Of a stretch of DNA of 64,000 bases, positions 10,704 to 20,989 are shown in pieces. How positions within the stretch are numbered: position 1 is the first letter of the stretch; every line of letters begins with the position of its first letter. The notes under the pieces were generated by a model. It searched no databases. It was not told where the DNA came from and was given only the letters and a program-made list of their open reading frames with translations. Source of the stretch: Cylindrotheca closterium (lineage: Eukaryota > Bacillariophyta > Bacillariophyceae > Bacillariales > Bacillariaceae); NCBI GenBank assembly GCA_933822405.4, contig CAKOGP040002202.1, positions 695,765 to 759,764 on the forward strand. Reading direction: 5' to 3'. The position numbers and the translations under genes are program-made.

Positions 10704-11762
10704 ATGTTGTGTCAGATTTCTCGCAGCAAAAAGCGTCGTTTGACATCCTCAGTACACCAGTTGCTCATTCGAAGCCAGTGTTCAGGCGCCAATGCTACTG
10801 TACCATTGTATTCCGAAGTCATTCCCAACCAAAATGAATCAGGTAGTCACACGGTATTCCTTCACGGGCTCCTGGGAAACGGAAGAAACCTCAAGACTTT
10901 TGCCAAACAAGTGTGCAAGGAAACTAATTCTACTGGGTATTTGATGGATCTAAGAGGTCATGGCAAATCGAGGCTGCCTACAACTAATAGTGATAGCACT
11001 GCTTCCTTTGCAGTTTGCGCTCAGGACGTCGCCCAAGCGACTGAATCCATTCCAGTGACATCGATTGTTGGGCATTCATGGGGAGGGCGTATGGCACTCC
11101 AATATGCTGCCAAAAAGCCGTCAGAATCTCTTGAGCGAGTTTGGTTATTGGATACCGTCCCAGGAAAAGGTATGTGAAAAAGTTGGAACCAAACCAGTTC
11201 AAAGGCATTAGACGCCTAGAAATTCAATTGTCCTTCCCAGTCTTCTCAATTCAATTGTACCCATGCATATACCATCAATTTACTCTCTTATGACGCGTCA
11301 GCCAATTCAAGTGTGGAACAAGTAATTGACACTGTCGATCAAGTTGTTACCAACATTCAAAATTCCTCATCTGGCACTATGGATCGAAAACAAATAGTCC
11401 AAGAACTCACAACGGCTGGGTTGGACCAAGGTATTGCCATGTGGCTAGCGAGTTCGTTTGATGGATCAGACTTTGGGTTTGACCTGTCGGTCGTCCATGA
11501 TATTTTGCCGGAATTTGGCACTCAAGATTTCTATGGGCTGTTGGACGAAATTCTCTCGCAGAATATTAAGGTAGACTTGGTGCGAGGGGGTAAGAATCAA
11601 GAGTGGAACAGTGGGCCGGATGGCATGTCCACACTGCGAGAATTAGAAGAAATCCAACAGCAATATCCTGATAAGTTTGCTACGCATGTCTTGCCAAAGG
11701 CGGGGCATTGGGTTCATGTCGACGACATGAAGGGACTCGTGCAGCTGTTTGCGACGAAGTAG
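10704..11762 (+). CDS. Alpha/beta hydrolase, ABHD11-like, probably mitochondrial (two exons)
   Basis: Exon 1 is 10704-11169 and exon 2 is 11302-11762, with a 132-nt intron (GTATGTG...CGTCAG) restoring one frame of 308 residues. HGLLGNGRN (54-62) forms the oxyanion loop, DLRGHGKSR follows, the nucleophile elbow is GHSWGG with Ser125, and AGHWVH holds the catalytic His291. The order and spacing match ABHD11/YbfF-type esterases. The first ~30 residues are rich in Arg, Lys and Ser and lack acids, like a mitochondrial targeting peptide, which agrees with the location of ABHD11 in animals. It is divergent from the cyclase gene. Substrate unknown. Confidence 0.82.
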
Positions 11763-12102
11763 TCAGAATTGTAAAGGCTTTGCTTTTTTAAATAAAATGA
11801 TACGATGCTTGCTGTAGATAATGATGATGACAGAAAGTCTGGAATAATGTGACTTTATATTCTCCATCGAGTTCCGTTCAAGGAAGTAGCAATCACTTGA
11901 TGATTGATCCAGCAACAAATCGACCTGCGTTCACTTATTCGGCTTGCTGCTAATACAATGCAGCATTATGATATCGTCTCAATTCTTGCGTTGCAGCATA
12001 CCAGCAGCACTGGCCGATAGTTTGGTGACACAAATTTAAAACAGTGACCAAAATAAGCTCGACTCGAACAGAGTATTGTCACGTAGGTACGTGTACGAAT
12101 GC
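11763..12102. other. Intergenic stretch between converging genes
   Basis: AT-rich; it holds the 3' ends of the hydrolase and ankyrin genes. I see no gene in it. Confidence 0.5.
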
Positions 12103-13230
12103 CTATGACGATTTGAAAAACTGCAACGGGCTGTACTGCATCAGCGTCCATACAACCTCCAACTGATCGTATTGACACGCCATATGCAACGGCGTCAGCT
12201 CGTCCTCGTTGGTTTTAGCGTCCAGACTGGCGCTCCGCTGTAGTAGCAAGCTAGCAGCCTCGAGTCGCCCAGATCTACATGCAAGGTGCAATGCTGTCCA
12301 ATTCAATGTTGTTTTCGCTTCTACATCTGCTTTTCTATCGAGTAGGAGCCGGGCAAGCTCCACATGACCATATGCGCATGCTAGATGTAGTGGTGTCATT
12401 TGCTGTTTCCCACGAGAGTTGACAGAGGCACCACTATTTATTAACATGCGGGCAGCCTGGTATCTCGCAAATTTACAGGACAAATGCAAAGGCGTCCATC
12501 CTGTAGCGCCACCTTTGGCATTCACGTCGCCGCCACGATCAATCAACAACTGTGTGGAGTTACAATAATTCATGGACGCTGTCAGATGCATTCCTGTGTA
12601 CCCGTTCTTGTCCTGGGCGTTTATCTCCGCACCGCGGTCTAACAAGAGTCGTATTATCTTCAATCGGCCATTCTCACAAGCGAAATGCAATGGCGTCCCT
12701 TCATTATCGTCTTTGGCATTAATGTTTGCGCCGCAATCAAGAAGCAGTTGAACAAATTCAAGATTGTCCCTTCTGCAAGCCCAATGCAATGCTGTCTTCA
12801 TCTCCGAGCACTTGGATTCGATATCAGCATTGTGGTCTAATAAGAGTTGCATAACTTCTAGTCGTCCATTCTTGCATGCAATCTGCAACGGTGATCTTCC
12901 TTCCGAATCCTTGGCCTCCACATTGGCCCCCTTTTCCAAGAGAAGCCGCGCAACGTTCAAGCTCCTTTCACAGGCCGCATGCAAAGGCTTGGAGCCAAAC
13001 TTTTGGGCTGCTTCCATATCTGCACCATGATCCAATAACAAACGAACAATATGATCCCAGCCTTCCAGGCACGCCAGATAGAGCGGCGTGGTCTTGTTCT
13101 TGTTTCGTTCGTTTGGGTTTGCTCCTTTCTGTAGAAGCATTCGTACAAGTCCGAAGTTACCCTCTCTCACAGCGTCATGAAGGGACATGTGGACGATGTT
13201 TCCGCCAATGACAATGCAGTAAAGCGACAT
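12103..13230 (-). CDS. Ankyrin-repeat protein
   Basis: A single-exon frame of 375 residues that is almost entirely ankyrin repeats. Eleven can be counted from their TPLH-type helices: SLHDAV, TPLYLAC, KPLHAAC, SPLQIAC, TALHWAC, TPLHFAC, TGMHLTA, TPLHLSC, TPLHLAC, TALHLAC and TPLHMAC. No catalytic domain, membrane span or signal is present, so it is probably a cytosolic or nuclear protein-binding scaffold. The first residues (MSLYCIVIGGN) form a short cap and the ATG at 13230 is the only nearby start. A degenerate relative lies just upstream. Confidence 0.88.
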   Translation of the reverse strand: MSLYCIVIGGNIVHMSLHDAVREGNFGLVRMLLQKGANPNERNKNKTTPLYLACLEGWDHIVRLLLDHGADMEAAQKFGSKPLHAACERSLNVARLLLEKGANVEAKDSEGRSPLQIACKNGRLEVMQLLLDHNADIESKCSEMKTALHWACRRDNLEFVQLLLDCGANINAKDDNEGTPLHFACENGRLKIIRLLLDRGAEINAQDKNGYTGMHLTASMNYCNSTQLLIDRGGDVNAKGGATGWTPLHLSCKFARYQAARMLINSGASVNSRGKQQMTPLHLACAYGHVELARLLLDRKADVEAKTTLNWTALHLACRSGRLEAASLLLQRSASLDAKTNEDELTPLHMACQYDQLEVVWTLMQYSPLQFFKSS

Positions 13231-13749
13231 TGTATATTCTACTTGCCTCTGCTACTAAATATGCTGATGGTGTGATTATGATTTGAGAGAGGCGTCGTCG
13301 CTTATTATTTATTTTCTGCGTGTTGCGATTTGATTTATTTGATTAGATTCATTCTTTCATGTACAATCGACAAGTTCGATTCCATTCGCTGACTCCCTTT
13401 TGTGTCTTTTTTTTAAAAATTCGTATACCGGTATTGCTATTCAGAGCTGCAAGAGAGTACGAAAGCAAAATGAAAGTTTAATAATTCATTGTGTATATAT
13501 TTATATAGCATCAACAACTGATTCAATTGTCTTTGGATTCACAGCAAGTAAGCAGCTCATGTCCGATCATTGAACTGCTCGATACTTTCTTTCAACATCC
13601 TCAATCCGATCGGAAGGAATGTACTACAGGATTCCGTGTGAATGGTCGCTGAAGATACAGCCTGAAAAAAGCCAGCCGCAAAACTTATCGGGCAAAAACG
13701 AATTTCCCATGCTCTGGGCATACTCCGTCCACCAGGAGATAATTCTTCA
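13231..13749. other. AT-rich intergenic stretch
   Basis: Contains the 5' flank of the ankyrin gene, a poly-T tract near 13408 and one TACCGGTA octamer (13426-13433). No gene seen. Confidence 0.5.
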
Positions 13750-14160
13750 TACTTGATTCACAACGTGTGTCGGACACCTCGGTCCGGCAAGAACTTCCCC
13801 ACTTCAACATTACCGTCTGTAGAAACCAAGTGTAACGGTGTGCGAAGATTTTTGTCCTGTGCTTCAATGTTGGCGCCCCTGTCCAACAGCAGCTGAACCA
13901 GTTCAGTATTTTCGTACCGGTAATGGGATGATACCGAGTGCAACGGTGTACGGAGGTATTTGTTCTGCGCTTCGATATTGGAGCCCCTGTCCAGCAGGAA
14001 CTAAACCAGTTCAATATCGCCGCATTTAGATACCAAGTGCAACGCTGTCTGATCATCCTTGTCCTGCATTTTAATATCGGCGCCCCTGTCCAACAGTAGC
14101 TGGGCAATATCCAAGTTGCGCTCTTCGAATGCAGTATGGATTCAATATTTATTCTGTGCC
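13750..14160 (-). pseudogene. Ankyrin-repeat pseudogene
   Basis: Three ankyrin units can be read in one frame: LLLDRGADIKMQDKDDQTAL, FLLDRGSNIEAQNKYLRTPL and LLLDRGANIEAQDKNLRTPL. A TAG interrupts the end of the first unit (GDIELV then stop), a second stop precedes the first unit, and extra residues (HYRYEN) break the repeat period. It resembles the intact neighbour at 12103-13230, so it is probably a decayed tandem copy. The longer frame on this strand (14281-13685) is an out-of-phase shadow. Confidence 0.75.
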
Positions 14161-14462
14161 TTTTTTGATGTTCTTGTTGGATCAAAGAAGCAGGCAGGCT
14201 TCGACTGCAAACACAACCTCTAGTGACAGCGCAAGGAACATTTCTCAGCAGTTCGAGAAAGAACGGAATTCGCAAATTCACATTGTGTATCGGAATCTGC
14301 TCGAGTAATACTCGATAATCACACGGTTATCTCTGTCTCGTGTGAACTCTTTGTAATGAGATCTGTATCCAGTTGACTATTCGGCGCACTTCTCCAACGC
14401 CACTCGTTATAGGACAAACTACAGCGCCGCGACTGCATTTTCGCTTTCTCTTTCTCTAGTTA

Positions 14463-16511
14463 TCATAGCTTGTTCTTCCACGCTTCTGGAAATATATCAT
14501 TGGGTATGGAAATGGGATGCCGAAATGCTTGGGGCAAGTGCATGTCTTGCGAAAAGACCTTGTCGAAGAGTTCGATCCCCTCGGGTCTTGGAACTCCCTG
14601 CACAACCACAACTACAACCTTGTTCTTGTTGGTGTTGGAACCACCACCATCACCACCACCAAGCGACATTTGAACGGTATACGTCGTAGAGTCGTCTCTG
14701 GGATTTCGTTCCACTACCTCGCATGTCACATATTGATCGTCTTGCCTCATAGGACGGGCAAAAACATTGGTTCCATCCGGTCGCTGGGTGAACCAAGGGC
14801 GACAGAGTGTGTGCAAATTGGTCGGATAGGGATCCGACAGTTGTTCGTTTCGTGTCTTGAGATATTCCCCAGTATATTGGGACGAATGAACATAGGTCAA
14901 AGCATCTTTTGGCGGCACATGATTGACCACATGAGCTTCCCAAGCGGCTTCCCATTCTGGGCCATAGTCCATGAGCAATTCTTCATCCTTGGCAATATCT
15001 CGCAAGGCTACGTAATCAAAGGAGAGCCCAATCTTTCCCGTCGTATCTCGTAGGAAGCGAACACTCTTCTCTTGTAGCCAATCGGGTTTGTGGGCAATGG
15101 ACTCTTCCTTGGGCCATTGGACTCGTACATTTGGTGTTCGCTGACCAGAGGCATGATTGATGTAGTTGACGCCAGCTCCATAGGGTGTGAGAATCAGTGT
15201 CGAATTCGGATGACGAAAGCTGTAGTTGATTACCAGCTCGGGTTTGGTATATTGCTTCTTATTGGTTGAGGACGAAGAGTGATAGGTAAATTGAAGTAAG
15301 TCCGTTCCTGCCTCTCCAATATGAATCAAGGGCGCATACCCCACAATAGTACCTTGTGGCAAATCACGACTGGCAAAGGCCCCTCGTCCCGCATTGGGAA
15401 TGGTGGAAATGCCAGGCTTGATGTGATCTTGACACTTTCCATGCTTTTGCAACCATTCCATGGATCGAATGGATTGGGATCGCCAATACTCTCGAGTCGG
15501 ACTTGACGACGACGATGAAAATTCTTCGTTTGCATTTGCATCTTTTGTCGACGATGATTTTGAAAGGAATCGACTCAAATCCATTTCTGGTGGCAACACC
15601 GAAAAGTCACGGGAAGGGTGTAACCCTCGTGCCATGGTCCATAGTTTTTCCAGCATTTCGGGTGACAACTTGTCCGTCTCTCCATATTTCTCAACAATCT
15701 TGGCCATCCATTCTTCGTAATGTTTCACAAACTTGTCCGCTTGATCCAGGTGCTGGTCCAAGGTAACTGCCACATTTGGAATGTTGGGAATCCATCCATC
15801 CCCATAATTAGCCAGCAATTCACTCCCGATTGGAATCTCTCTTGTAGTGATCGTTTTGGAGCTGTGATAGGGCGAAAAGGATCCGGCGGCTGGGTGATTC
15901 CGTGGGACATTGGCTGTGTCATACACAGACCCTTGAGTCGACTGAATGTTTTGCAAATCCAACATGGAATTGACCGTACATCCCACGCCCGGGACAAAGA
16001 CACTTCGTTCTTGAGTCCGATCGTAATCGTCCAAGGGATCTTGCAAATTGGCCACATGGGCTCCCCAAATGTAACGATCCCACAAGGTCCCGTCGCCTAA
16101 TGAATTGGGTGGATGTTGATCAAAGTTGCGAAACAATAGTGGAATGGCGATTTCTGGAAATCGTATCGTCTCGTTTGGTTGTAAGGCAAAACCAGTATAA
16201 ATTCCAAGATTGGAATGATTGCCAATCGTACTCGGTGCCATGTAGACCCCACATTCCAACAGCGGTGGCGGAGGCTTGTTCTCAACATCATTATTGCAAG
16301 TATCGTTATTGGATGATGGTTGCTCTGCTATGGTTGTTTCAGCTGATGCTGCAGCAGCGGCAGCTTGTTGTTGTTGTTGTTGTTGTTCTCGGGCCCGAAT
16401 CACTGAAGTTGGAACCGAAGCTGTCGAGTCATTTGGCCAGAGGGACAAAAAAAGGACGATTGGCCAACAGAGTGCGACGACGCGCCTGCCACTGTTGGAA
16501 TGATTAATCAT
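14463..16511 (-). CDS. Two-SET-domain protein with N-terminal signal or anchor
   Basis: A 682-residue single-exon protein. Residues ~10-32 (VVALCWPIVLFLSLWPNDST) look like a signal peptide or anchor, followed by a polyQ/polyA tract. Region 85-232 resembles a degenerate SET fold (GIYTGFALQPNETI ... TTREIPIGSELLANYGDGW). Region 365-515 is a clearer SET domain: GRGAFASRDLPQGTIVGY, GVNYINHAS (the NHS-type motif) and DIAKDEELLMDYGPEW. A C-terminal region with a poly-V run follows. SET domains methylate protein lysines; a secretory-pathway location would be unusual for a histone enzyme, so the substrate is open. It is divergent from the next gene across ~330 bp. Confidence 0.8.
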   Translation of the reverse strand: MINHSNSGRRVVALCWPIVLFLSLWPNDSTASVPTSVIRAREQQQQQQQAAAAAASAETTIAEQPSSNNDTCNNDVENKPPPPLLECGVYMAPSTIGNHSNLGIYTGFALQPNETIRFPEIAIPLLFRNFDQHPPNSLGDGTLWDRYIWGAHVANLQDPLDDYDRTQERSVFVPGVGCTVNSMLDLQNIQSTQGSVYDTANVPRNHPAAGSFSPYHSSKTITTREIPIGSELLANYGDGWIPNIPNVAVTLDQHLDQADKFVKHYEEWMAKIVEKYGETDKLSPEMLEKLWTMARGLHPSRDFSVLPPEMDLSRFLSKSSSTKDANANEEFSSSSSSPTREYWRSQSIRSMEWLQKHGKCQDHIKPGISTIPNAGRGAFASRDLPQGTIVGYAPLIHIGEAGTDLLQFTYHSSSSTNKKQYTKPELVINYSFRHPNSTLILTPYGAGVNYINHASGQRTPNVRVQWPKEESIAHKPDWLQEKSVRFLRDTTGKIGLSFDYVALRDIAKDEELLMDYGPEWEAAWEAHVVNHVPPKDALTYVHSSQYTGEYLKTRNEQLSDPYPTNLHTLCRPWFTQRPDGTNVFARPMRQDDQYVTCEVVERNPRDDSTTYTVQMSLGGGDGGGSNTNKNKVVVVVVQGVPRPEGIELFDKVFSQDMHLPQAFRHPISIPNDIFPEAWKNKL

Positions 16512-16842
16512 GGTTGGTCTTTTCGTGCACTTTTAATAGCCTCTCAAAAATAAATGGAAATAAGAGTGAAAGATAATGGTTGCTATCTGCATCGATGATT
16601 CATTGATTGGTTGTTGTCAGTATAATGTATTAATAGTATCAAGGATGTTGTTATTGCGTTTAGTGTTTGAGTTCTTCGATGTAGTCGGATCAGTCGTAAT
16701 CAAACCAGTCGAAAAAGACTTAGAGGAGTTTCTTATAGTTTGTTCAAAACCAAAACCGCAAACAGGAATAGCAACGACAATACAAGTAGCAAACACCAAC
16801 CAGTCTCTCTACTGTACAGGTACATACATTCTCTGCTGTATA

Positions 16843-18417
16843 ATGATGTCACAACCTCGACAACCGCTTCAAGCTGCGGGCAATGATTCAAGGACCAAAC
16901 ATCGACGACGAACCGCTTCCAGTCTAATGACAATGTCCAAGAACAGTAGGTCTTTCTCAGGCCTGTCGTTTATTCTCCTTGTCACGTCGTTGCTACTACT
17001 GCAGGAATTGGTCATGGTTGTAAATGCCCAAGAAACAGCGGGTGTGTCATCATCATCATCATCATTATCGTCATCACTGCAACGAACGGAGCGTCAAGAA
17101 TTCATATCAAGCAGCACAACAAGTGCATTTCATAATCGGCGACGAAATTTAAGTTCTTCGTCCCAGAAATCAAAGCAAGCCTCTTCCTCATCGGAGGATG
17201 ATAAGAAGGACGAAAGCAAATCCACTCCATCGGCCACAGTTGGTTCCATTGAAACGCAAAAAACTGATACTGTGGATGTTGTCTCGGCAATCAATATTGA
17301 TAAAAATGATGATGATAACCAGACACCGGTCAAATCCATTAACGTGACGGCCATTTCCATGACGACCTGTGTCAAGATTGAATACGCCGTGTCTTATTTG
17401 ACCAATTTGGATTGGAAGGACATTGATATTCGTAACGAAAATAATGGCCAAGGCAACAACAAGAATATTTGGTTGGACGTCTACTTGTTCGAATTGGTCT
17501 TATTACCGGCCAGTTTGGCCATGGTCTTTTTTGGATCGCAATTGTTGTTGCCCGTCTGCACCATGACGGCGGCTGGATTGGGAATCTTTTGCATCTTTCA
17601 TTTTGTCAATAATTATTTCAAAGGCGGACTGGATTGTCCCATGAAATTGGCACTGTCGGGAGTCTCGGCGACCTTGTGTGCCATGGGTGCTGCCGCCTTT
17701 GTGCGATTTGGATTGTTCACCTTGGGAACCGTTTCGGCAGGTGGCATGTCCTATCTCTTTTTTGACGCCTTTCCTGATTTGGATCCGGGTCTCAACATGA
17801 CTGCTGCTGTTGCTGCGAGTGGTGGTGAAACGGCTAGCAAGGTGACCGAAGCTGCACTGGCCTCGGACATTTCGCCACATGCTTGGGTCATTACCATCTT
17901 GTTGGCTATGGCCGGTGGTCTCTTTTTACGGCTTTATGAACAAGCGTCACTGGAAGTATTGACGGCTGTTCTGGGGGGTGTCGGAGTTTCCTATTCGGTG
18001 CACGCCTTTTTGTTATCCCAACATGTGGACCTAGATCGATCCGTTGTCTTTTTGATTGCTAGCATAGTCACCATGATTGGATCGAGGTTTCAGCGCAATC
18101 GACGTCTGCGAATAATGGAACTTCAAGCAAATCCTTATCATGATTACAAGGGACAACTACCAGTGCATATGCCGCCACAACCCCCGCCACCGCCCGTGAT
18201 CCAACCCGCTGGACCACCCGTCCAGGCCAATCCCAATCTCTCCTTGAACAATTGGAACCAGCTACAACAGTCTCTCTCTTCCACCAATCATTTACTGCAG
18301 CAGCAACGGCAGAACGATAATGCCAATGAAATGGAGGCCATGGCAGAAGAATTGACCAATTTGCTCACTTCTTTTCAAGAACGCATCCAAGAACGGGATC
18401 GATCGAAAAAGCAATAG
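16843..18417 (+). CDS. Multi-span membrane protein, possibly TM7S3/TMEM198-like
   Basis: With the ATG at 16843 the protein has 524 residues; the frame is open back to an ATG at 16576, but that extension has no recognisable features and would crowd the divergent SET gene. A signal peptide-like segment (LSFILLVTSLLLLQELVMVVNA) precedes a Ser-rich acidic lumenal region with N-glycosylation sequons. At least six hydrophobic spans follow (about 17480-18110), starting VYLFELVLLPASLAMVFFGS. The cytosolic tail is rich in proline and glutamine and ends in a predicted coiled coil. The span pattern and FFGSQLLLP hint at the DUF4203 (TM7S3/TMEM198) family, but this is weak. Function unknown. Confidence 0.7.
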   Translation: MMSQPRQPLQAAGNDSRTKHRRRTASSLMTMSKNSRSFSGLSFILLVTSLLLLQELVMVVNAQETAGVSSSSSSLSSSLQRTERQEFISSSTTSAFHNRRRNLSSSSQKSKQASSSSEDDKKDESKSTPSATVGSIETQKTDTVDVVSAINIDKNDDDNQTPVKSINVTAISMTTCVKIEYAVSYLTNLDWKDIDIRNENNGQGNNKNIWLDVYLFELVLLPASLAMVFFGSQLLLPVCTMTAAGLGIFCIFHFVNNYFKGGLDCPMKLALSGVSATLCAMGAAAFVRFGLFTLGTVSAGGMSYLFFDAFPDLDPGLNMTAAVAASGGETASKVTEAALASDISPHAWVITILLAMAGGLFLRLYEQASLEVLTAVLGGVGVSYSVHAFLLSQHVDLDRSVVFLIASIVTMIGSRFQRNRRLRIMELQANPYHDYKGQLPVHMPPQPPPPPVIQPAGPPVQANPNLSLNNWNQLQQSLSSTNHLLQQQRQNDNANEMEAMAEELTNLLTSFQERIQERDRSKKQ

Positions 18418-18768
18418 TAGTATAGCTAGCAGAAATGTACTCTACAGTACTGTATTCATGAAATAATATAAAAGATGATGCATGGAAACCAGTACAGTAT
18501 CAAATATGGCAATCAGATTGGGAAATACTTGGGGTTCCAATCCAGATTCTTCAATATTACTAAATATGCACACAGATGTGAACTCTTGTATGTTCTATAC
18601 ATACTTGGTTTTTGGCAATGAGATGCTTCCAGTACAGATTTGGTAACATTAAAAGAGGATCCAGATAGATGCGAACTCGTGTATGTTCTATGTTGTTATC
18701 AGGCTATTATTGTATATGCCTATGTTTCTAATTCGTTCTTTTGGCACAAGATAATTTATTGGCACTTT
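18418..18768. other. Intergenic stretch between converging genes
   Basis: AT-rich 3' flanks only; no gene seen. Confidence 0.5.
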
Positions 18769-20409
18769 CTATTCCCAGCCACACAATCCAGTCACCATTG
18801 CTCGACTCATTGCTTCCATGTACATGTAGTCATCGTCTTTAACGTCATGACATTCTTCGTGACACTCGCGATGATCATCCAATCGACGATGGTTGGATTG
18901 GCTTGCGACGTCATCTCGGTCGTCCTCTCCCATAGCAACCAGTGGTTGCATTGAATTCGCCACATGTTCAAAGCCAGGGGGCACCTTGTTCCTCTGGGCT
19001 ACATTATTTTCAAAGCCAGGGAGCACCTTATTGTTCACAGTAGTGTTCAGCTTATCTGCAAAAGGATTTTGTCCAAAAGTACAATCAGTGACTTGAAGTA
19101 GGGGACAACGCAGCTGATTTGGGTTCGAATATACCGCATGAATCTGTTTTGCAGTTGGAAGTAAAGACTTCATGATAGTAGCGGGGACCAATTCCAGGAG
19201 TGCCGTTTGTTTTTGTCGCTCTTGCAACGATCTCTTGGTTTCGTCGTCAATTTCCACCTTCACCACCAACCCATCACAGCGAAGTTGTTTATGTCCCGAG
19301 TGCTTCTTACATCTCATTGGCAGAACTGCAACACGAGGAGTCAACGAACCATTGGTCGGTTTTGAAACGAGTTTGACTACTCCTCGTGACCGAGTGAGGA
19401 CAGCTCGTGGTGCAGGACATTTGGTCTGGGTTGGACGATTCCAGTTGTAACCATCATTCTCGTTGCAAACCATGGTACGCGTATTCTGCGCTGCATTCTG
19501 CGATTCCATCTCCGAAGCATTCTGAGCTTTTGAAACTTCAGGAGCTTCCCCACCTTTCTTTCCTGTCTGTTTCGCTATTTTCTTAGCCTCAATATGTAGA
19601 ATCATCTTTTTACGACGACACCTCCGAGAAGAACTTCTTGACTTCTTTGCACCTCCTTCTCCGGAAGCCCCTGCGGCTGCAACTATGGGTTGCGCTGTAT
19701 TCGTCATATTAATTGTGAAAGCGTCTTTTGAAAACTGATGATGACTGTTGTTGTTGTTGTTGTTGTTGTTGTTGCCAGGGAGGCAGCGATCCACAATGGC
19801 CATGCCCTCCAAAATAATTCGAATCCTCCAGACGGAGTAGTCCTTGTTGCAAAGGTAGTACTTTCGTTTCTCATCACTGCGTCGTAAGAAGCGGATGGAA
19901 ATGTTCTCTTTCTTCAATTGCCAGAACAGTTTGGAACACATTTCCAGTTGGTGTTCTGCACTTTGGTAAGCCTTGGCCATTGGTGCTAGCATTCGATGCA
20001 AGAACCGATTGCCGGTATGCGCTTTGTTTTCAAACCCGTCGTCCGAGAAGAGGATATCAGAGGCCGTGACTTCATTCGCATAGATTGAAGAACTCATCTT
20101 CTTCCTTGCTCTCCCGCTCAGCTGCCTTGCCGTTCGGTTGAAAGCAACTCGCATTCCAGTCTCTTCCACAGCATAAAACTTTTCAGCTGTGTTGTCATAC
20201 TTGAGAAATCGAATAGGAGGATCAAGAGCCTGAAGTTTGAGATAAAGAGTACGACGGAACTCGAATTTGTCTGCGGCTTTTCTATGTTCCTCCACACACG
20301 ATGCCAGAATGCGCTCATAACGTGGGCTGCACCTAGTACGGCGTGTGACTCCGCTTGTCCTCAAAACGACGTCATGGCTTGTGGCATAATCAACGTGTGT
20401 TCTATTCAT
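18769..20409 (-). CDS. Protein with two diverged DUF6824 domains
   Basis: 546 residues from the ATG at 20409. Two segments follow the DUF6824 layout (a DVLxGRGG-type start, an FR..V block, then PPxRFLK and a Trp/Phe-rich end). The first starts SHDVVLRTSG and continues DPPIRFLKYDNTAEKFYAVEE; the second starts ASDILFSDDGFENKAHTGNR and continues ISIRFLRRSDEKRKYYLCNK. In both the GRGG loop is eroded. A poly-Asn run, a basic cluster (KKSRSSSRRCRRKK) that could be a nuclear signal, and a low-complexity C-terminal half follow. DUF6824 is abundant in diatoms and has no established function; a DNA-binding or regulatory role is only a guess. The upstream TTG is not used. Confidence 0.65.
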   Translation of the reverse strand: MNRTHVDYATSHDVVLRTSGVTRRTRCSPRYERILASCVEEHRKAADKFEFRRTLYLKLQALDPPIRFLKYDNTAEKFYAVEETGMRVAFNRTARQLSGRARKKMSSSIYANEVTASDILFSDDGFENKAHTGNRFLHRMLAPMAKAYQSAEHQLEMCSKLFWQLKKENISIRFLRRSDEKRKYYLCNKDYSVWRIRIILEGMAIVDRCLPGNNNNNNNNNSHHQFSKDAFTINMTNTAQPIVAAAGASGEGGAKKSRSSSRRCRRKKMILHIEAKKIAKQTGKKGGEAPEVSKAQNASEMESQNAAQNTRTMVCNENDGYNWNRPTQTKCPAPRAVLTRSRGVVKLVSKPTNGSLTPRVAVLPMRCKKHSGHKQLRCDGLVVKVEIDDETKRSLQERQKQTALLELVPATIMKSLLPTAKQIHAVYSNPNQLRCPLLQVTDCTFGQNPFADKLNTTVNNKVLPGFENNVAQRNKVPPGFEHVANSMQPLVAMGEDDRDDVASQSNHRRLDDHRECHEECHDVKDDDYMYMEAMSRAMVTGLCGWE

Positions 20410-20989
20410 TGCGATCAACTTTTGTCAGATCTGATTTTGTGGCTGTTTCTCATGGTGGGCTGCACCATGTTGAAGCCAAGCGTGTTGAAAACACGACGAG
20501 CTTCATTGCGGTTTATGGCTTTTTCAGTCGGTTTGAGGTTTTGGTGTGTGGTCGCGTGCGTTTTTGGACAGAAATAGTGCTTCCAGAGAAAAATGAGAAA
20601 AAGAAGATGCACGCGGTGTGGTATACCCGGTATTGGGAGGTGCCGTAGGGGAGAGCAGTACTGTAGAGTTTCATAGTGGAAGAGAAAATGGTATACCCTT
20701 GGAAGCCCGTCAAACAATCATGAATCCAGCGGATGTACAAGAGTACTAAATAATAACATTGAAAGGAATACACAAATAAAAAAACTGCAACATAGCAAAC
20801 TATATTATAAAATCACACTGATGGAAGCATATTGTACATATTGATAGAGAATAAAATGTTTGACGATAAGAGAAACAGTGCTCGAGCGAGATGATCCATC
20901 CTTTTATCTGAAGGTGGTCCCAACTTCGACAGCAGACTGGTCCTCTTTGGTTTCATCATAGGCAAACACGAACATGCCAGATTTTTCTC
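20410..20989. other. Intergenic stretch
   Basis: Holds the 5' flank of the DUF6824 gene and the 3' flank of the coiled-coil gene. Small frames in it overlap each other and show no domain or composition bias. No gene called. Confidence 0.5.

Noticed and set aside
13685..14281. A 198-codon minus-strand frame
   Set aside because: It is an out-of-phase reading of ankyrin repeats (regular WTGAP words come from LLLDRGA in the next frame).
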